Source of the DNA: JAUICS01 sp964384335
GTDB taxonomy: Bacteria > Pseudomonadota > Alphaproteobacteria > Micavibrionales > Micavibrionaceae
Length of the DNA stretch: 64,000 bases
Assembly (NCBI GenBank): GCA_964384335.1
Contig: CAYLKN010000006.1
Coordinates: forward strand, 17,615 to 81,614
Direction of reading: 5' to 3'
Shown here: positions 1 through 9,177 of the stretch, in pieces
Layout: every line of letters begins with the position of its first letter
Position numbering within the stretch: position 1 is the stretch's first letter
Translations under genes and position numbers: made by a program
The notes under the pieces: model-generated
What the model saw: the letters and a program-made list of their open reading frames with translations, nothing else
Database searches by the model: none
Told to the model about the DNA's origin: nothing

Positions 1-353
1 ACAGTATTTATGAAACCGGTTTTGTCGGGCCGGTGCCGTTTTTTTTAATCCAGGTCATTTTGGGGATTATCGTTTACGGCGGCCTTGCGATTTTTATCAG
101 GTTCATGGGGCGCATTCTTTTTCGTAAGGAGGCCCTTGGTATGGGGGACGTTAAGTTTATTGCGTCATGCGGTATATGGCTTTCGGTAACTGAGCTGCCC
201 CTGTTTTTAATCTTGTCGGGTATTTTCGGAATAATTCTGGGAGGGTACTGGCTAAAAATTCGGGGTGAAAGGGAATTTCCCTTTGGGCCAGCGCTTATTG
301 CCGGTTTTTTGACCTGCCTGGTTTTCAATTCCGTTTTGTTAACATCCTATTAA
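1..353 (+). CDS. Prepilin peptidase (A24 family), C-terminal part only
   Basis: This gene runs off the left edge: its frame is open from base 3 and ends at TAA 351-353. The product is the C-terminal half of an inner-membrane aspartic prepilin peptidase, which cleaves the short leader of type IV prepilins. The diagnostic GMGDVK motif, holding the second catalytic aspartate, is at bases 138-155, followed by hydrophobic segments typical of the family. The first aspartate and any N-terminal methylase domain lie outside the window. pilT and pilU follow, so it likely serves the same pilus system. The family call is confident; PilD cannot be separated from shorter CpaA-like forms. Confidence 0.85.
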   Translation, partial: SIYETGFVGPVPFFLIQVILGIIVYGGLAIFIRFMGRILFRKEALGMGDVKFIASCGIWLSVTELPLFLILSGIFGIILGGYWLKIRGEREFPFGPALIAGFLTCLVFNSVLLTSY

Positions 354-451
354 GCAAAATAGGCAATGATAAAAATGTCTTTAGTGACTTTCAGTAAATT
401 TTTTCTGATAAAGTTTTATGCATTAGAATATAGTTTTAAAAGGAGTTAAAA

Positions 452-1642
452 GTGGATATTACCCAGCTTCTCGCTTTCGTCCTTCACAATGACGCCTCTG
501 ATCTTCACCTCAGTGCGGATAATCCACCAATTATAAGAACAAAAGGCAGTTTAAAGCGGGTTAAAGCCGATGCTCTTAAAAGTGACGATATTCGGTCCAT
601 GCTTTATTCCGTAATGACGGATGAACAGCGCGCCGAGTACGAAAAGGAACTGGAGCTTGATTTTGCCATTTCATTCGGGGATACATCCCGTTTCAGGGTT
701 AATGCCTTTAATAACCGGCAGGGTGCGGCTGCCGTTTTCAGAACCATCCCCTCGAAAATTCCGTCCATGGACGAGATTGATTTGCCTATGGTCATGCGCC
801 GCTTTACAGAGCTTGAGAAAGGCATTGTTCTGGTGGTTGGTCCGACGGGAAGCGGGAAATCAACGACCCTGGCAGCGATGGTAAATAATATTAATGAGAA
901 TATGAGCAAACATATTCTTACAATCGAGGACCCCGTTGAATTTTTTCATACGTCAAAGAAAAGTCTTATCAATCACCGTGAAGTCGGCAATGACACGTTT
1001 TCGTTTAAAAAAGCGCTGCGCAGTGCTTTGCGTGAAGACCCGGACGTAATAATGGTTGGGGAGATGCGGGACTATGAAACCATTTCCCTTGCGCTTACTG
1101 CCGCTGAAACAGGACATCTTGTTTTTGCCACTCTGCACTCCAACTCAGCGGCCAAAACAATAAACCGTATTATTGACGTTTTTCCAAGTGGCGATAAAGA
1201 AATGGTCAAGGCCATGTTATCCACGTCATTGCAGGGTGTTGTCGCTCAAACCCTTTTGAAAAGGGCTGATGGATCAGGACGTGTGGCGGCCTTTGAAATT
1301 CTTGTCGGAACAAACGCCGTCCGTAACCTGATTAGAGAGAATAAGATTTCCCAGTTGTATTCAATGATGCAGACCGGATATCGCTATGGCATGAAAACAA
1401 TGGAAGATTCGGTGAATGAATTACTTGAATCCGAAATAATCAGCAAGTCGGAGGCAAGGCGTGCGGTTCTGCTTGTCAGTGATGAAAACCAAGATACGGA
1501 TGATAATGATTCCGAAAAAGGAAAGGCGCCTCAGCCCCGTAAAATACCGCGTACATCAAAAGCGTATTCACCAAGCGGCCATCTGAACAAGAGTAACGAA
1601 GGCAACGCAAATTCCGGGAACGAAGAGGGGTATTCGTTTTGA
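452..1642 (+). CDS. pilT: Type IV pilus retraction ATPase PilT
   Basis: A 396-aa hexameric secretion ATPase that powers pilus retraction at the cytoplasmic face of the inner membrane. Visible motifs are an N-terminal PAS-like region with the ASDLHL signature (residues 15-20), Walker A GPTGSGKST at 130-138, a Walker B region DPDVIMVGEMRD around 196-207 and a His box ending TGHLVFATLHS. It starts with GTG at 452, with AAAGGAG about 6 bases upstream. The last 60 residues are polar and low in complexity, beyond the usual PilT end. The stop overlaps the TTG start of the next ATPase by 4 bases, so the two are probably translationally coupled. Confidence 0.93.
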   Translation: MDITQLLAFVLHNDASDLHLSADNPPIIRTKGSLKRVKADALKSDDIRSMLYSVMTDEQRAEYEKELELDFAISFGDTSRFRVNAFNNRQGAAAVFRTIPSKIPSMDEIDLPMVMRRFTELEKGIVLVVGPTGSGKSTTLAAMVNNINENMSKHILTIEDPVEFFHTSKKSLINHREVGNDTFSFKKALRSALREDPDVIMVGEMRDYETISLALTAAETGHLVFATLHSNSAAKTINRIIDVFPSGDKEMVKAMLSTSLQGVVAQTLLKRADGSGRVAAFEILVGTNAVRNLIRENKISQLYSMMQTGYRYGMKTMEDSVNELLESEIISKSEARRAVLLVSDENQDTDDNDSEKGKAPQPRKIPRTSKAYSPSGHLNKSNEGNANSGNEEGYSF

Positions 1643-2769
1643 GTACATCTGAAGTTTTCAAATATCTGGAGACCATGGTGGCCAAAGGTGCCACAGATCT
1701 TTACATAACTGTTGGGCATCCCCCAACGCTGAGAGTTGAAAACGAGCTTTTTTTTATCAAGCGTGAGCCTATGGAGGCTGAAGATGTAAGGGAAGTAGTG
1801 AATTCAATTCTTTCCAACCGTCAGCTTCGCTATTTCGAAACGCACATGGAAATGAATATGTCTATAGACATGGGTAGTAAAGGGCGGTTTCGCGTGAATA
1901 TTATGCGCCAGCGGCAGATGCCCGCACTTGTGATAAGACGTATCTTTTCAAAAATTCCAAGTTTTGATGAACTGCGGCTTGAGCCCTTACTTGAAAGCCT
2001 GGCGCTGGAAAATCGCGGGCTTATCCTGGTGACGGGAATCACAGGCTCCGGAAAATCAACAAGCCTGGCCGCAATGATCGACAAAAGAAATTCGCAGAAA
2101 AGCGGGCATATAATAACGATTGAAGACCCTATTGAATATTTTCACAGTCATAAAAAATCGATCATAACCCAGAGAGAGGTAGGCGTTGATACGGATTCGT
2201 TTTCCATTGCACTGAAAAATGCTTTAAGACAAAGACCTGATGTTATTCTGGTCGGGGAGATCCGTGATCGCGAGGTTATGGAGCAGGCTTTGATGGTTTC
2301 TGAAACCGGTCATCTTTGCCTTGCCACGCTGCACTCCAGCAATTCCTATCAGACAATTGAAAGAATTGTCGGCTTTTTTCCAAAAGAGTCCTATAATCAG
2401 GTTCGTCTGAATTTATCCCTTAACCTGCGGGCAATAATTTCGCAAAGGCTGTTGCCAAGCGTACAGGGCGGAATGGTGGTCGCCATGGAAATCATGCTCA
2501 ATGAGGGGCATATAAGAGATCTGATACACAATGGTCACCTCGATAAAATCAAGGATGTTATGGAGCAAAATTCAAAGCAGGGTATGCTGACATTTGATAT
2601 GTCCCTGATAAGACTGTACCAGGAAGGTCTGATAGATGCGCCCACCGCAATCCAGCAGGCGGACAAGCCAAGCGATATGAAAATGAAAATACAGCAGGTG
2701 GATCTTGGTGAGAAAGGCAGCCTCCACCGTCTGGATACGTCTCTGCTTCAAATATCGGATAGTGAGTAA
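1639..2769 (+). CDS. pilU: PilT/PilU-like type IV pilus ATPase
   Basis: A 376-aa paralogue of the upstream PilT, with ATDLYITVG near residues 18-26, Walker A GITGSGKST at 133-141, a Walker B region PDVILVGEIRD and a TGHLCLATLHSS His box. In type IV pilus systems PilU works with PilT as an accessory retraction motor in the cytoplasm. The start is TTG at 1639, overlapping the pilT stop as TTGA, which suggests coupling. The C-terminal tail of about 50 residues resembles PilU more than PilT. Assignment to the PilT/PilU family is firm; the PilU role comes from its position and tail. Confidence 0.87.
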   Translation: MSTSEVFKYLETMVAKGATDLYITVGHPPTLRVENELFFIKREPMEAEDVREVVNSILSNRQLRYFETHMEMNMSIDMGSKGRFRVNIMRQRQMPALVIRRIFSKIPSFDELRLEPLLESLALENRGLILVTGITGSGKSTSLAAMIDKRNSQKSGHIITIEDPIEYFHSHKKSIITQREVGVDTDSFSIALKNALRQRPDVILVGEIRDREVMEQALMVSETGHLCLATLHSSNSYQTIERIVGFFPKESYNQVRLNLSLNLRAIISQRLLPSVQGGMVVAMEIMLNEGHIRDLIHNGHLDKIKDVMEQNSKQGMLTFDMSLIRLYQEGLIDAPTAIQQADKPSDMKMKIQQVDLGEKGSLHRLDTSLLQISDSE

Positions 2770-2905
2770 GCAACGTTTTCCGTTCCGAATTTACGCTTAT
2801 CTTTGTGGATGAAATGCCGGGTCTTGTTGACCGCGGTAATTTGCGTGCCGATAATATAACAATATTTACTATATCTTCTGTATTACACAAAATCTATGAC
2901 GTCAT

Positions 2906-4834
2906 ATGGTCAAAATGAATAAAAAAATTTGCCGAATCAAATATATAAATCTCTTAACGGGGCTTTTGGTAACGTCAATTGCCCTGACGGGGTGTGATCT
3001 GACTAGAAACTACACAAAGATCGACCGTGCGGCTAATGCCAACGTCCAGGATCTTCGTGATTTTCTAGAGCCGAGACCTCTTGAACTGCCTGAACCGGTA
3101 GATGAAGATATTCCCGCGTTTCAGCCGGCTGTTGCGTCTCTGGACGGAACAGAGGAGCCTGTGCCGCTTGTTTCGATTGCAATTAATCAGTCTGTTCCCC
3201 TGCGCGATGCTCTGTTCGAACTGGCCCGTGAAATAGACTACGATCTTCAGCTTGATTCGAGAATAAGAGGAAGTATCATTTTTACAGCGAGAGACCAGCC
3301 CATAAACACCGTACTTGATCGCATATCCAGCATGGCAGGGCTTCGTTACGAACTTGATAACAAGACGATACGGGTTGAGCTTGATACACCCTACCAGAAA
3401 ACATACCGTCTTTCGTATCTGAACATGATCAGGACGAACGACAGTTCTATTAGTTCCTCACTGGATATCAGCTCGGCCGGAGGAGATGATTCCACCGAAA
3501 GCACTCAAACGCAGACGGGTTCAAACTTTACGGTCAATTCAAGCTTCTCTTCTGATTTCTGGCAGGAATTCGAAGTCGGATTGCAGCATCTGTTATCTGC
3601 TTCGCTTGATGATAATAACTTATCAACTGCGGCAGATCCCCGGCTTCGTGTTGCCAATTCGCAGCAGGCTCCTCCCGGTGCGGACACAACTGCTGGAGAT
3701 GGAGCGCAGGAAGCAGCACAGCAACAGGCCCGTGGTCAGGATACAAGGCTTGAAGAGCCTGAGCTCGAAGTTCAGTCCCTGCCCGTGGACGATTTCGATG
3801 ATGACCGTGGTGACCGCCGACGCGGCGGCAGAGGTGCGGACGGTGAAAATATTTATACCTATTCAATTAACAGGCAGAACGGGATTATCAATGTCTACGC
3901 ACCTAAATCAATTCACGACAGGGTTCAGGAATACTTATACGAAGTCAGACGTGTAATGACTTCCCAGGTTTTGCTTGAAGCCAAGGTTCTTGAAGTCTCC
4001 CTGAGTGACGAGTTTTCATCGGGCATAGACTGGTCAATCGTTTTCAGGGAGGGAATTGTCAATACCGGATTTGGAGTGACATCGGAGTTAAACAGACCGG
4101 CTCTCAATCCTGCCGGAATTGGTGACTTTTCTTTTGTCTGGGACGGCAGCGATATTTCTTCAGTTGTCAATGCGCTGTCACGTTTCGGTACAACCCGCGC
4201 ACTGGCCAGTCCGCGCATTACGGTTTTAAACAACCAGCCAGCCGTTCTCAACGTGACAGAAAATATTGTTTTCTTTGACCTGGAAGTCACAACGGAAGAA
4301 GATCAGGATACAGGTGAAGATGAAGTGCGGGTCGATAGTGAGGCACGTTCGGTTCCGGAAGGTGTGATTATTAATGTGCATCCGGTCATTGATCTCGATA
4401 GCCAGACTGTAATGCTTTCCCTAAGACCGACTGTATCAAATGTAACTCAATTTGTTGAAGACCCCGGTCCGCGTCTTTCTGCAGCTTCCCTTGCGGGTAT
4501 TACACCCGAGGAACTTGCCAGTATTTCATCATCGGTGCCCCAGCTTTCGGTCCAGCAGTTCGATTCTGTTGTAAGAATGGGCTCGCAGGAAGTTCTGGTT
4601 CTTGGCGGACTGCTTGAAGACAGGGTCGAATCGGAGCAGCAGGGTGTGCCTGTGCTTTCCGAGGTTCCCATGTTCGGCAGTTTATTCAGGACCCAGTCCG
4701 ACAGAGTGGAAAAGACAGAGCTGGTTGTCCTGTTGAAAGCCACAATCTTAAATAATGCCGGATCCTCGATACATCCTTTTGACAGAGACCTGTACAATCA
4801 GATGGCAGGAGACAGAAGGCCATTCAGATTTTAA
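2906..4834 (+). CDS. Lipoprotein secretin of the pilus (MshL/PilQ-like)
   Basis: A 642-aa outer-membrane secretin, the gated ring through which pili leave the cell. A lipoprotein signal ends with lipobox LTGC, Cys30, so the protein is lipidated; this fits MshL/BfpB-type secretins better than classical PilQ. Residues about 90-160 form the small N-domains and 340-630 the secretin core, with the typical VPVLSEVPMFGSLF and late LVVLLKATIL segments. Between them lies a polar linker rich in Ser, Gln and Asp/Arg (residues about 185-315). No clear Shine-Dalgarno site is seen, and Met4 is an alternative start. It follows pilTU by 136 bases. Confidence 0.88.
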   Translation: MVKMNKKICRIKYINLLTGLLVTSIALTGCDLTRNYTKIDRAANANVQDLRDFLEPRPLELPEPVDEDIPAFQPAVASLDGTEEPVPLVSIAINQSVPLRDALFELAREIDYDLQLDSRIRGSIIFTARDQPINTVLDRISSMAGLRYELDNKTIRVELDTPYQKTYRLSYLNMIRTNDSSISSSLDISSAGGDDSTESTQTQTGSNFTVNSSFSSDFWQEFEVGLQHLLSASLDDNNLSTAADPRLRVANSQQAPPGADTTAGDGAQEAAQQQARGQDTRLEEPELEVQSLPVDDFDDDRGDRRRGGRGADGENIYTYSINRQNGIINVYAPKSIHDRVQEYLYEVRRVMTSQVLLEAKVLEVSLSDEFSSGIDWSIVFREGIVNTGFGVTSELNRPALNPAGIGDFSFVWDGSDISSVVNALSRFGTTRALASPRITVLNNQPAVLNVTENIVFFDLEVTTEEDQDTGEDEVRVDSEARSVPEGVIINVHPVIDLDSQTVMLSLRPTVSNVTQFVEDPGPRLSAASLAGITPEELASISSSVPQLSVQQFDSVVRMGSQEVLVLGGLLEDRVESEQQGVPVLSEVPMFGSLFRTQSDRVEKTELVVLLKATILNNAGSSIHPFDRDLYNQMAGDRRPFRF

Positions 4835-4845
4835 AATGAATATTA

Positions 4846-5628
4846 ATGAACCTGGCTGTTTTTAAATATGTCATCTTATCCTGCCTAAGGGATAAAACAG
4901 CCCTTACGTTAATCGGTTTATTTGTCTTTATTATTCTGATCAGTCTATTCCTTGGTTCAACAGCCGTGATTGAATCAGGGCCATTCTCACTTGCCTATGG
5001 TGCGGGACTTTTAAGACTTGCGGGTGTTGCCGGCCTGGCACTTATTGTAACGTTCAGTGTCAGGCGTCTTTTTGAAATGAAGGAGGCGGATTTTATTATG
5101 GCCTGTCCCGTAACAAGGCCGCAATTTACAATATCCGTAACTGCCGCATTCGGGGTCATAGCTTTTATTTTGTCGCTGCTTGTAAGTTTGGTTGTTCTCG
5201 CCCTTTTCTGGGGTGCTGTAAATCTTGAGGGGATGGCATTATGGTCCGGCAGTATTGTTATTGAATATGTTCTTATGTCTGCCGTTTCCGTTTTTTTTGC
5301 CATGGTGATAACAAGCGGGGCAGGGTGTGTTTTAATAATTTTCGGATTTTACATTTTATCGCGGATGCTGGGACAGCTTCTCAGCATAGCTTCAGGCATG
5401 TTTTCAGAAACGGCTGCCACTTCTTTCATAATGACTATATCCTCAAATATTCTTGATGTTCTCTCTTACTTTATACCCAGATTGGATCTTCTGGCCCAAA
5501 GCTCGTGGCTGCTTTACGGTCTGGACGGGCCGGCGCATAGTATTCTGGTAATATGGCTGCAGGCAGTCTTGTTTATATTCATATTTCTAACAGCCACTGT
5601 AATTGACACCTGTAAAAGACAGTTTTAA
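4846..5628 (+). CDS. Polytopic membrane protein, ABC-2 permease-like, unknown function
   Basis: A 260-aa protein with six or so strongly hydrophobic segments and the general look of an ABC-2 type permease: a short amphipathic N-terminus, paired helices, and a cytoplasmic loop after helix 2 reading RRLFEMKEADF. No ATP-binding partner is encoded nearby, which is odd for a transporter half. The start is 11 bases after the secretin stop and the next gene follows after 12 bases, so it belongs to the pilus transcription unit. A pilus-linked membrane role is inferred from position only; I do not recognise a named family. Confidence 0.6.
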   Translation: MNLAVFKYVILSCLRDKTALTLIGLFVFIILISLFLGSTAVIESGPFSLAYGAGLLRLAGVAGLALIVTFSVRRLFEMKEADFIMACPVTRPQFTISVTAAFGVIAFILSLLVSLVVLALFWGAVNLEGMALWSGSIVIEYVLMSAVSVFFAMVITSGAGCVLIIFGFYILSRMLGQLLSIASGMFSETAATSFIMTISSNILDVLSYFIPRLDLLAQSSWLLYGLDGPAHSILVIWLQAVLFIFIFLTATVIDTCKRQF

Positions 5629-5640
5629 ATACGGACCCCT

Positions 5641-6387
5641 ATGACAAAGTCCACTTTATCGTATTTATTCCGCCCTCATTCCACATCCCTTCTTTTTATA
5701 CTGCTTGTTTTGAATATGCCGTTCTGGCTTGCCATCAGGGATCAGGAGGCAACCTGGTTAAACATTCCTGCCGCGCCCGGCGAAAATATGATTAAGGTTG
5801 TTGCAATGGGGGATATACAGCCTGCCTACAGAATGATCGGCATATTTTTGCAAAATGCCGGAGAATTCGGCGGGAAGGGACGGTCTTTAAAGGAATACAG
5901 CTATGAAAATCTGGAAGAATGGTTTTTCCTTGCCGATAAACTTGATAAACGTTCCCATTATGTGCCTTTTCTTGCCGCGTACAATTTCGGAGCTACAAGG
6001 CAGTCTGAGGATCTGGATCATATTACGGATTACCTTATTCAGGTGGGCAGGCGCGAAGGGGAGCAAAGATGGCGCTGGCTGGTCCGGGCTTTTTATATTG
6101 CCCTTTACCGGCAGGAAAAACCTGAAAAGGCATTGGAAATCGCAAAAATGCTGGAGGATCATCCCGATCCATCCAGACCCGAATGGTCTTACCGACTGCG
6201 TGCCATGACTCTTGCCAGACTGGGTGACAAGGAGGCCGCATATATAACAATGCGTCAGATTATCAATCAGGGCCATAAAACAATGTATCCGGGTGAAATC
6301 CTTTTTATGATTGAGTACATTTGTACTGAACTGGCAGAGTTTGCCGATGGTGACCCACTTTGCATTAAAAACGAAACAATCAGATAA
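5641..6387 (+). CDS. Membrane-anchored TPR-like protein, unknown
   Basis: A 248-aa protein with one N-terminal transmembrane segment (about residues 17-32) followed by an all-helical soluble part. Residues 150-230 look like degenerate tetratricopeptide repeats (for example the paired-helix stretch around KALEIAKMLEDHP and RLRAMTLARLGDKEAA). It is probably anchored in the inner membrane with its helical domain in the periplasm, as for pilus or secretion scaffold proteins. It sits between the ABC-2-like gene (12-base gap) and the AraC regulator (2-base gap), so the three are probably co-translated. No specific function can be assigned. Confidence 0.55.
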   Translation: MTKSTLSYLFRPHSTSLLFILLVLNMPFWLAIRDQEATWLNIPAAPGENMIKVVAMGDIQPAYRMIGIFLQNAGEFGGKGRSLKEYSYENLEEWFFLADKLDKRSHYVPFLAAYNFGATRQSEDLDHITDYLIQVGRREGEQRWRWLVRAFYIALYRQEKPEKALEIAKMLEDHPDPSRPEWSYRLRAMTLARLGDKEAAYITMRQIINQGHKTMYPGEILFMIEYICTELAEFADGDPLCIKNETIR

Positions 6388-6389
6388 CA

Positions 6390-7469
6390 ATGCCTGATTT
6401 ACAATTCTCGCTTTTAGAGATCATTTCTCTGATTGGTATCACACAATCAATATTTCTGATTGTTTACATGCTTTTACGATCAGGACAAAATTCCAGAACA
6501 TTTATTTCGCTGCTTTACTTTTTCGTGCTTGGCCTGGCTTTTTTTCTGGATTTTTCAAGACGGTTTATCTCGGATATCAGTCCCTTTTATGATCCGGTGT
6601 CAGATATGATCTGGCTTCTCAGTCCTGTTTTAAGCGTGCTGCTTGCCATCCAGATTATCGAAATATCCAGAATGCCTCCGAAAAAATACTTTGCGGGTGT
6701 TTTTTTCCTGGTTTCCGTCTATGGGCTCTTCACTTTATCCGCCAGTAAGTCAGGATTGTGTGAGGGCGGATTTCCATGCCTGTTTTATGAACAAGGGCTG
6801 GTGATTGCAGGAAGCTGTATCGGCGCACTAACAATGCTGACTTTCTGGAGCAAACGGAGAAGCATTGCCGAAACCCGCGAAGATTCCGCAAGCGGGAAAG
6901 AACGTTTCTGGTTGGTTATGGCCTTGCTTGCAATGAATTCAGCCTTGATTTTCATTATGATGATTGGAGTTGCCATCGAAAATATCGATGCGTCGGTGAG
7001 AATGGCCAGAAACTTCCTTGGCCTCGGTTTTCTTTATCTGGCTGTTACAAGTCTTCTCCGGATCTATCCTCAGGCCGTAATGCTTAAAAAAACACAAGCC
7101 GGGATCCATCTGAATGATCAGGAAAAAGACCTGGCAAGAAAAATTGAGAATCTTATGGTTTTGGACAAGCTTTATCACGAACCCACCTTCTCCCGCGCGG
7201 ATCTTGCAAGAGAGTGTGAATGTTCGGAGGCCGTTCTCTCAAAGGTCATAAACATATATTTCAATAAAAGCTTTCCGCAGTTACTTAATGAAAACCGCGT
7301 ACGGGACGCCAAGCGTCTTCTGGAGCAGACAGACGAAGATATGCAGACTGTGGCGGCAGAGGTTGGATTCAATTCTCTTGCAACTTTTAACAGGGTTTTC
7401 AAGGATATCGAGGGTTTGTCGCCAGGCGCGTACAGGCAGAGAAAACTCAATAGTAATATATCAGAATGA
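6390..7469 (+). CDS. AraC-family regulator with a membrane-embedded N-terminal half
   Basis: A 359-aa protein made of two parts. Residues 1-230 carry about six or seven hydrophobic helices; residues about 255-355 are an AraC-type double helix-turn-helix, with the second HTH signature VAAEVGFNSLATFNRVFKDIEGLSPGAYR (given here only as a landmark: VAAEVGFNS to LSPGAYR). It therefore resembles membrane-bound AraC regulators that sense an envelope signal. It starts 2 bases after the preceding stop, and a prepilin gene follows 106 bases later. Control of pilin expression is a plausible but untested inference from location. Confidence 0.8.
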   Translation: MPDLQFSLLEIISLIGITQSIFLIVYMLLRSGQNSRTFISLLYFFVLGLAFFLDFSRRFISDISPFYDPVSDMIWLLSPVLSVLLAIQIIEISRMPPKKYFAGVFFLVSVYGLFTLSASKSGLCEGGFPCLFYEQGLVIAGSCIGALTMLTFWSKRRSIAETREDSASGKERFWLVMALLAMNSALIFIMMIGVAIENIDASVRMARNFLGLGFLYLAVTSLLRIYPQAVMLKKTQAGIHLNDQEKDLARKIENLMVLDKLYHEPTFSRADLARECECSEAVLSKVINIYFNKSFPQLLNENRVRDAKRLLEQTDEDMQTVAAEVGFNSLATFNRVFKDIEGLSPGAYRQRKLNSNISE

Positions 7470-7575
7470 CAAAATGCGTATATGCAATCCTCAATTTTGC
7501 AAAATGATATGCGCTTACATCCCGTAATGGCTTAGTATAGTATGTATATGTCCATTTACTGAAAGGAGAGAAGTA

Positions 7576-8325
7576 ATGACGTTAATTTCAAAACAAGACT
7601 TGCGCGATGAGCAGGGCTTTACACTGGTGGAGCTTGCCATTGTGATGATTATTATCGGACTTTTGATCGGCGGTGTTCTTCAGGGGCAGAACCTGATAAC
7701 AAATGCCCGTGTATTAAGTGTCACAAACGAAATAGAATCTATCGATGCCGGAGTTGCAACATTTCGGGAAGCGTACGGCGGCTGGCCGGGCGACCTGGAA
7801 GATGCGGATATAAGACTGCGTAACTGTGAAGATGAATGTGTTGCGGGAGACGGCGATAATCAGGTCGGTCCTGACAATGTATTTGACGGGGGTACGGCTG
7901 ATGATGAAAACGATGCTTTCTTCCTGCAACTCGCGGCTGCGGACATTGTAACTTCGGTTGACCCATCTGCAACAGATGACGATTTCGGAGGAATATACCC
8001 GGTGTCAGACCTTGGCGGCGGTTATCTGATCGGTTTTGCAACGGGTGGTTCGAACGGCATTCCTGATCAAACCGATGATGACATTATTCAGGGACATTAT
8101 CTGGGGTTAATGACTGATAGTGGTTTTGATCTGGAAGATGGAGGTTTCCCGCCAAGTCTGGTTGCCAGGATCGATAGAAAGCTTGATGACGGTTTTCCTG
8201 AAGAGGGCAATGTAAGGGCTGCGGGGCAGGATGACTGCACCGATACGGGCGGCGACGGCCAGATCATTTACAATGAAGGTGAGCAGGCAAATCAATGCAA
8301 CATTGCCATTCGAATTCAGGGTTGA
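7576..8325 (+). CDS. Type IV prepilin with methylation motif, acidic head
   Basis: A 249-aa prepilin. The leader ends at Gly14 and is followed by FTLVELAIV, with Glu at +5 of the mature protein, the signature for the prepilin peptidase seen at the left edge. The hydrophobic alpha1 helix spans about residues 15-40. The globular head is long and very acidic (GDGDNQVGPDN and DDENDAFF stretches), suggesting calcium binding, and holds cysteine pairs near residues 88-92 and near the C-terminus that could form disulfides. An AAAGGAGAG ribosome site precedes the ATG. A strong terminator follows, so it is probably a monocistronic abundant pilin or pseudopilin. Confidence 0.85.
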   Translation: MTLISKQDLRDEQGFTLVELAIVMIIIGLLIGGVLQGQNLITNARVLSVTNEIESIDAGVATFREAYGGWPGDLEDADIRLRNCEDECVAGDGDNQVGPDNVFDGGTADDENDAFFLQLAAADIVTSVDPSATDDDFGGIYPVSDLGGGYLIGFATGGSNGIPDQTDDDIIQGHYLGLMTDSGFDLEDGGFPPSLVARIDRKLDDGFPEEGNVRAAGQDDCTDTGGDGQIIYNEGEQANQCNIAIRIQG

Positions 8326-8349
8326 TTTAACGCCACTAAACAAAATTTT

Positions 8350-8377
8350 GCCCCGGCCTGTGCCGGGGCTTTTTTTA
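8350..8377 (+). terminator. Rho-independent terminator after the prepilin gene
   Basis: A perfect GC-rich stem of GCCCCGGC and GCCGGGGC (8350-8369) with a 4-base loop is followed by seven T residues. It lies 24 bases after the prepilin stop. Read on the minus strand the trailing tract is AAAATTTT, so it is mainly a plus-strand terminator. Confidence 0.9.
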
Positions 8378-9112
8378 TTTTGACGTCAGATTTTCAAGAA
8401 GGTTCATTGGCAGGGGCAGCAGAATAGTATTTCCCTTTGAGGAAGTAAATTCGCTGATTGTACCGAGGTATCGCAACTGCATTGCTTCAGGGCGCTGGGA
8501 AAGGATTTTGGAAGCTTCATCAAGCTGTTTTGCGGCCTGGAATTCTCCTTCCGCATATATCACCTTGGCGCGTCTTTCACGTTCTGCCTCGGCCTGTTTG
8601 GCAATCGCGCGCACCATGCTTTGATCCAGATCCACATGCTTGATTTCAACATTTGTTACTTTTATGCCCCATCCGTCTGTCTGGGTATCCAGAATTTCCT
8701 GAACATCATTATTGAGTTGATCCCGTTTGCTAAGCAGGTCATCAAGTTCGTGTTTGCCGAGTACGGAACGCAGGGTGGTCTGTGCAAGCTGGCTGGTGGC
8801 GACGGTAAAATCCTCAACGCGGTTTACTGCATATCCGGGTTCAATAACCCTGTAATAGACAACGGCATTAACCTTTACGGATACGTTGTCCTGTGTGATG
8901 ACGTCCTGTGACGGTATATCGTTTGTTCTTATGCGCATATCCACGCGTACCATTTCCTGAATGCCCGGCAGAACAAGCTGGATCCCCGGTGAACGCGTGC
9001 TGGTGTACTTACCAAACGTATAAACAACGCCCCGCTCATACTCCTTGATAACTCTAAAAGATGCGGCGATCAGTACGATCGCACCGATAAGAAGAATACC
9101 TATAAACTGCAT
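8375..9112 (-). CDS. Slipin (stomatin-like SPFH/Band 7 membrane protein)
   Basis: A 245-aa SPFH-family protein: an N-terminal hydrophobic hairpin (residues 1-20), then a Band 7 domain from about residue 22 to 180 with the slipin features GVVYTFGKY, PGIQLVLPG and DVITQDNVSV, then a helical tail rich in Ala, Glu and Arg. Slipins form oligomeric rings at the inner membrane and usually act with an NfeD-type protease. In many bacteria the two are one operon; here the nfeD gene is at 30288-31748, about 21 kb away. An AGGAG site lies upstream of the ATG. Confidence 0.9.
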   Translation of the reverse strand: MQFIGILLIGAIVLIAASFRVIKEYERGVVYTFGKYTSTRSPGIQLVLPGIQEMVRVDMRIRTNDIPSQDVITQDNVSVKVNAVVYYRVIEPGYAVNRVEDFTVATSQLAQTTLRSVLGKHELDDLLSKRDQLNNDVQEILDTQTDGWGIKVTNVEIKHVDLDQSMVRAIAKQAEAERERRAKVIYAEGEFQAAKQLDEASKILSQRPEAMQLRYLGTISEFTSSKGNTILLPLPMNLLENLTSK

Positions 9113-9177
9113 TTTTTGCTCCTGTCTTAATTAAAAAAACATATTATCAGAGCGCCTGATATAAACAATGCAAAGCA

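Noticed and set aside
3486..3956. 156-aa plus-strand frame inside the secretin gene
   Set aside because: Out-of-frame shadow of the polar linker of the secretin; no start signal.
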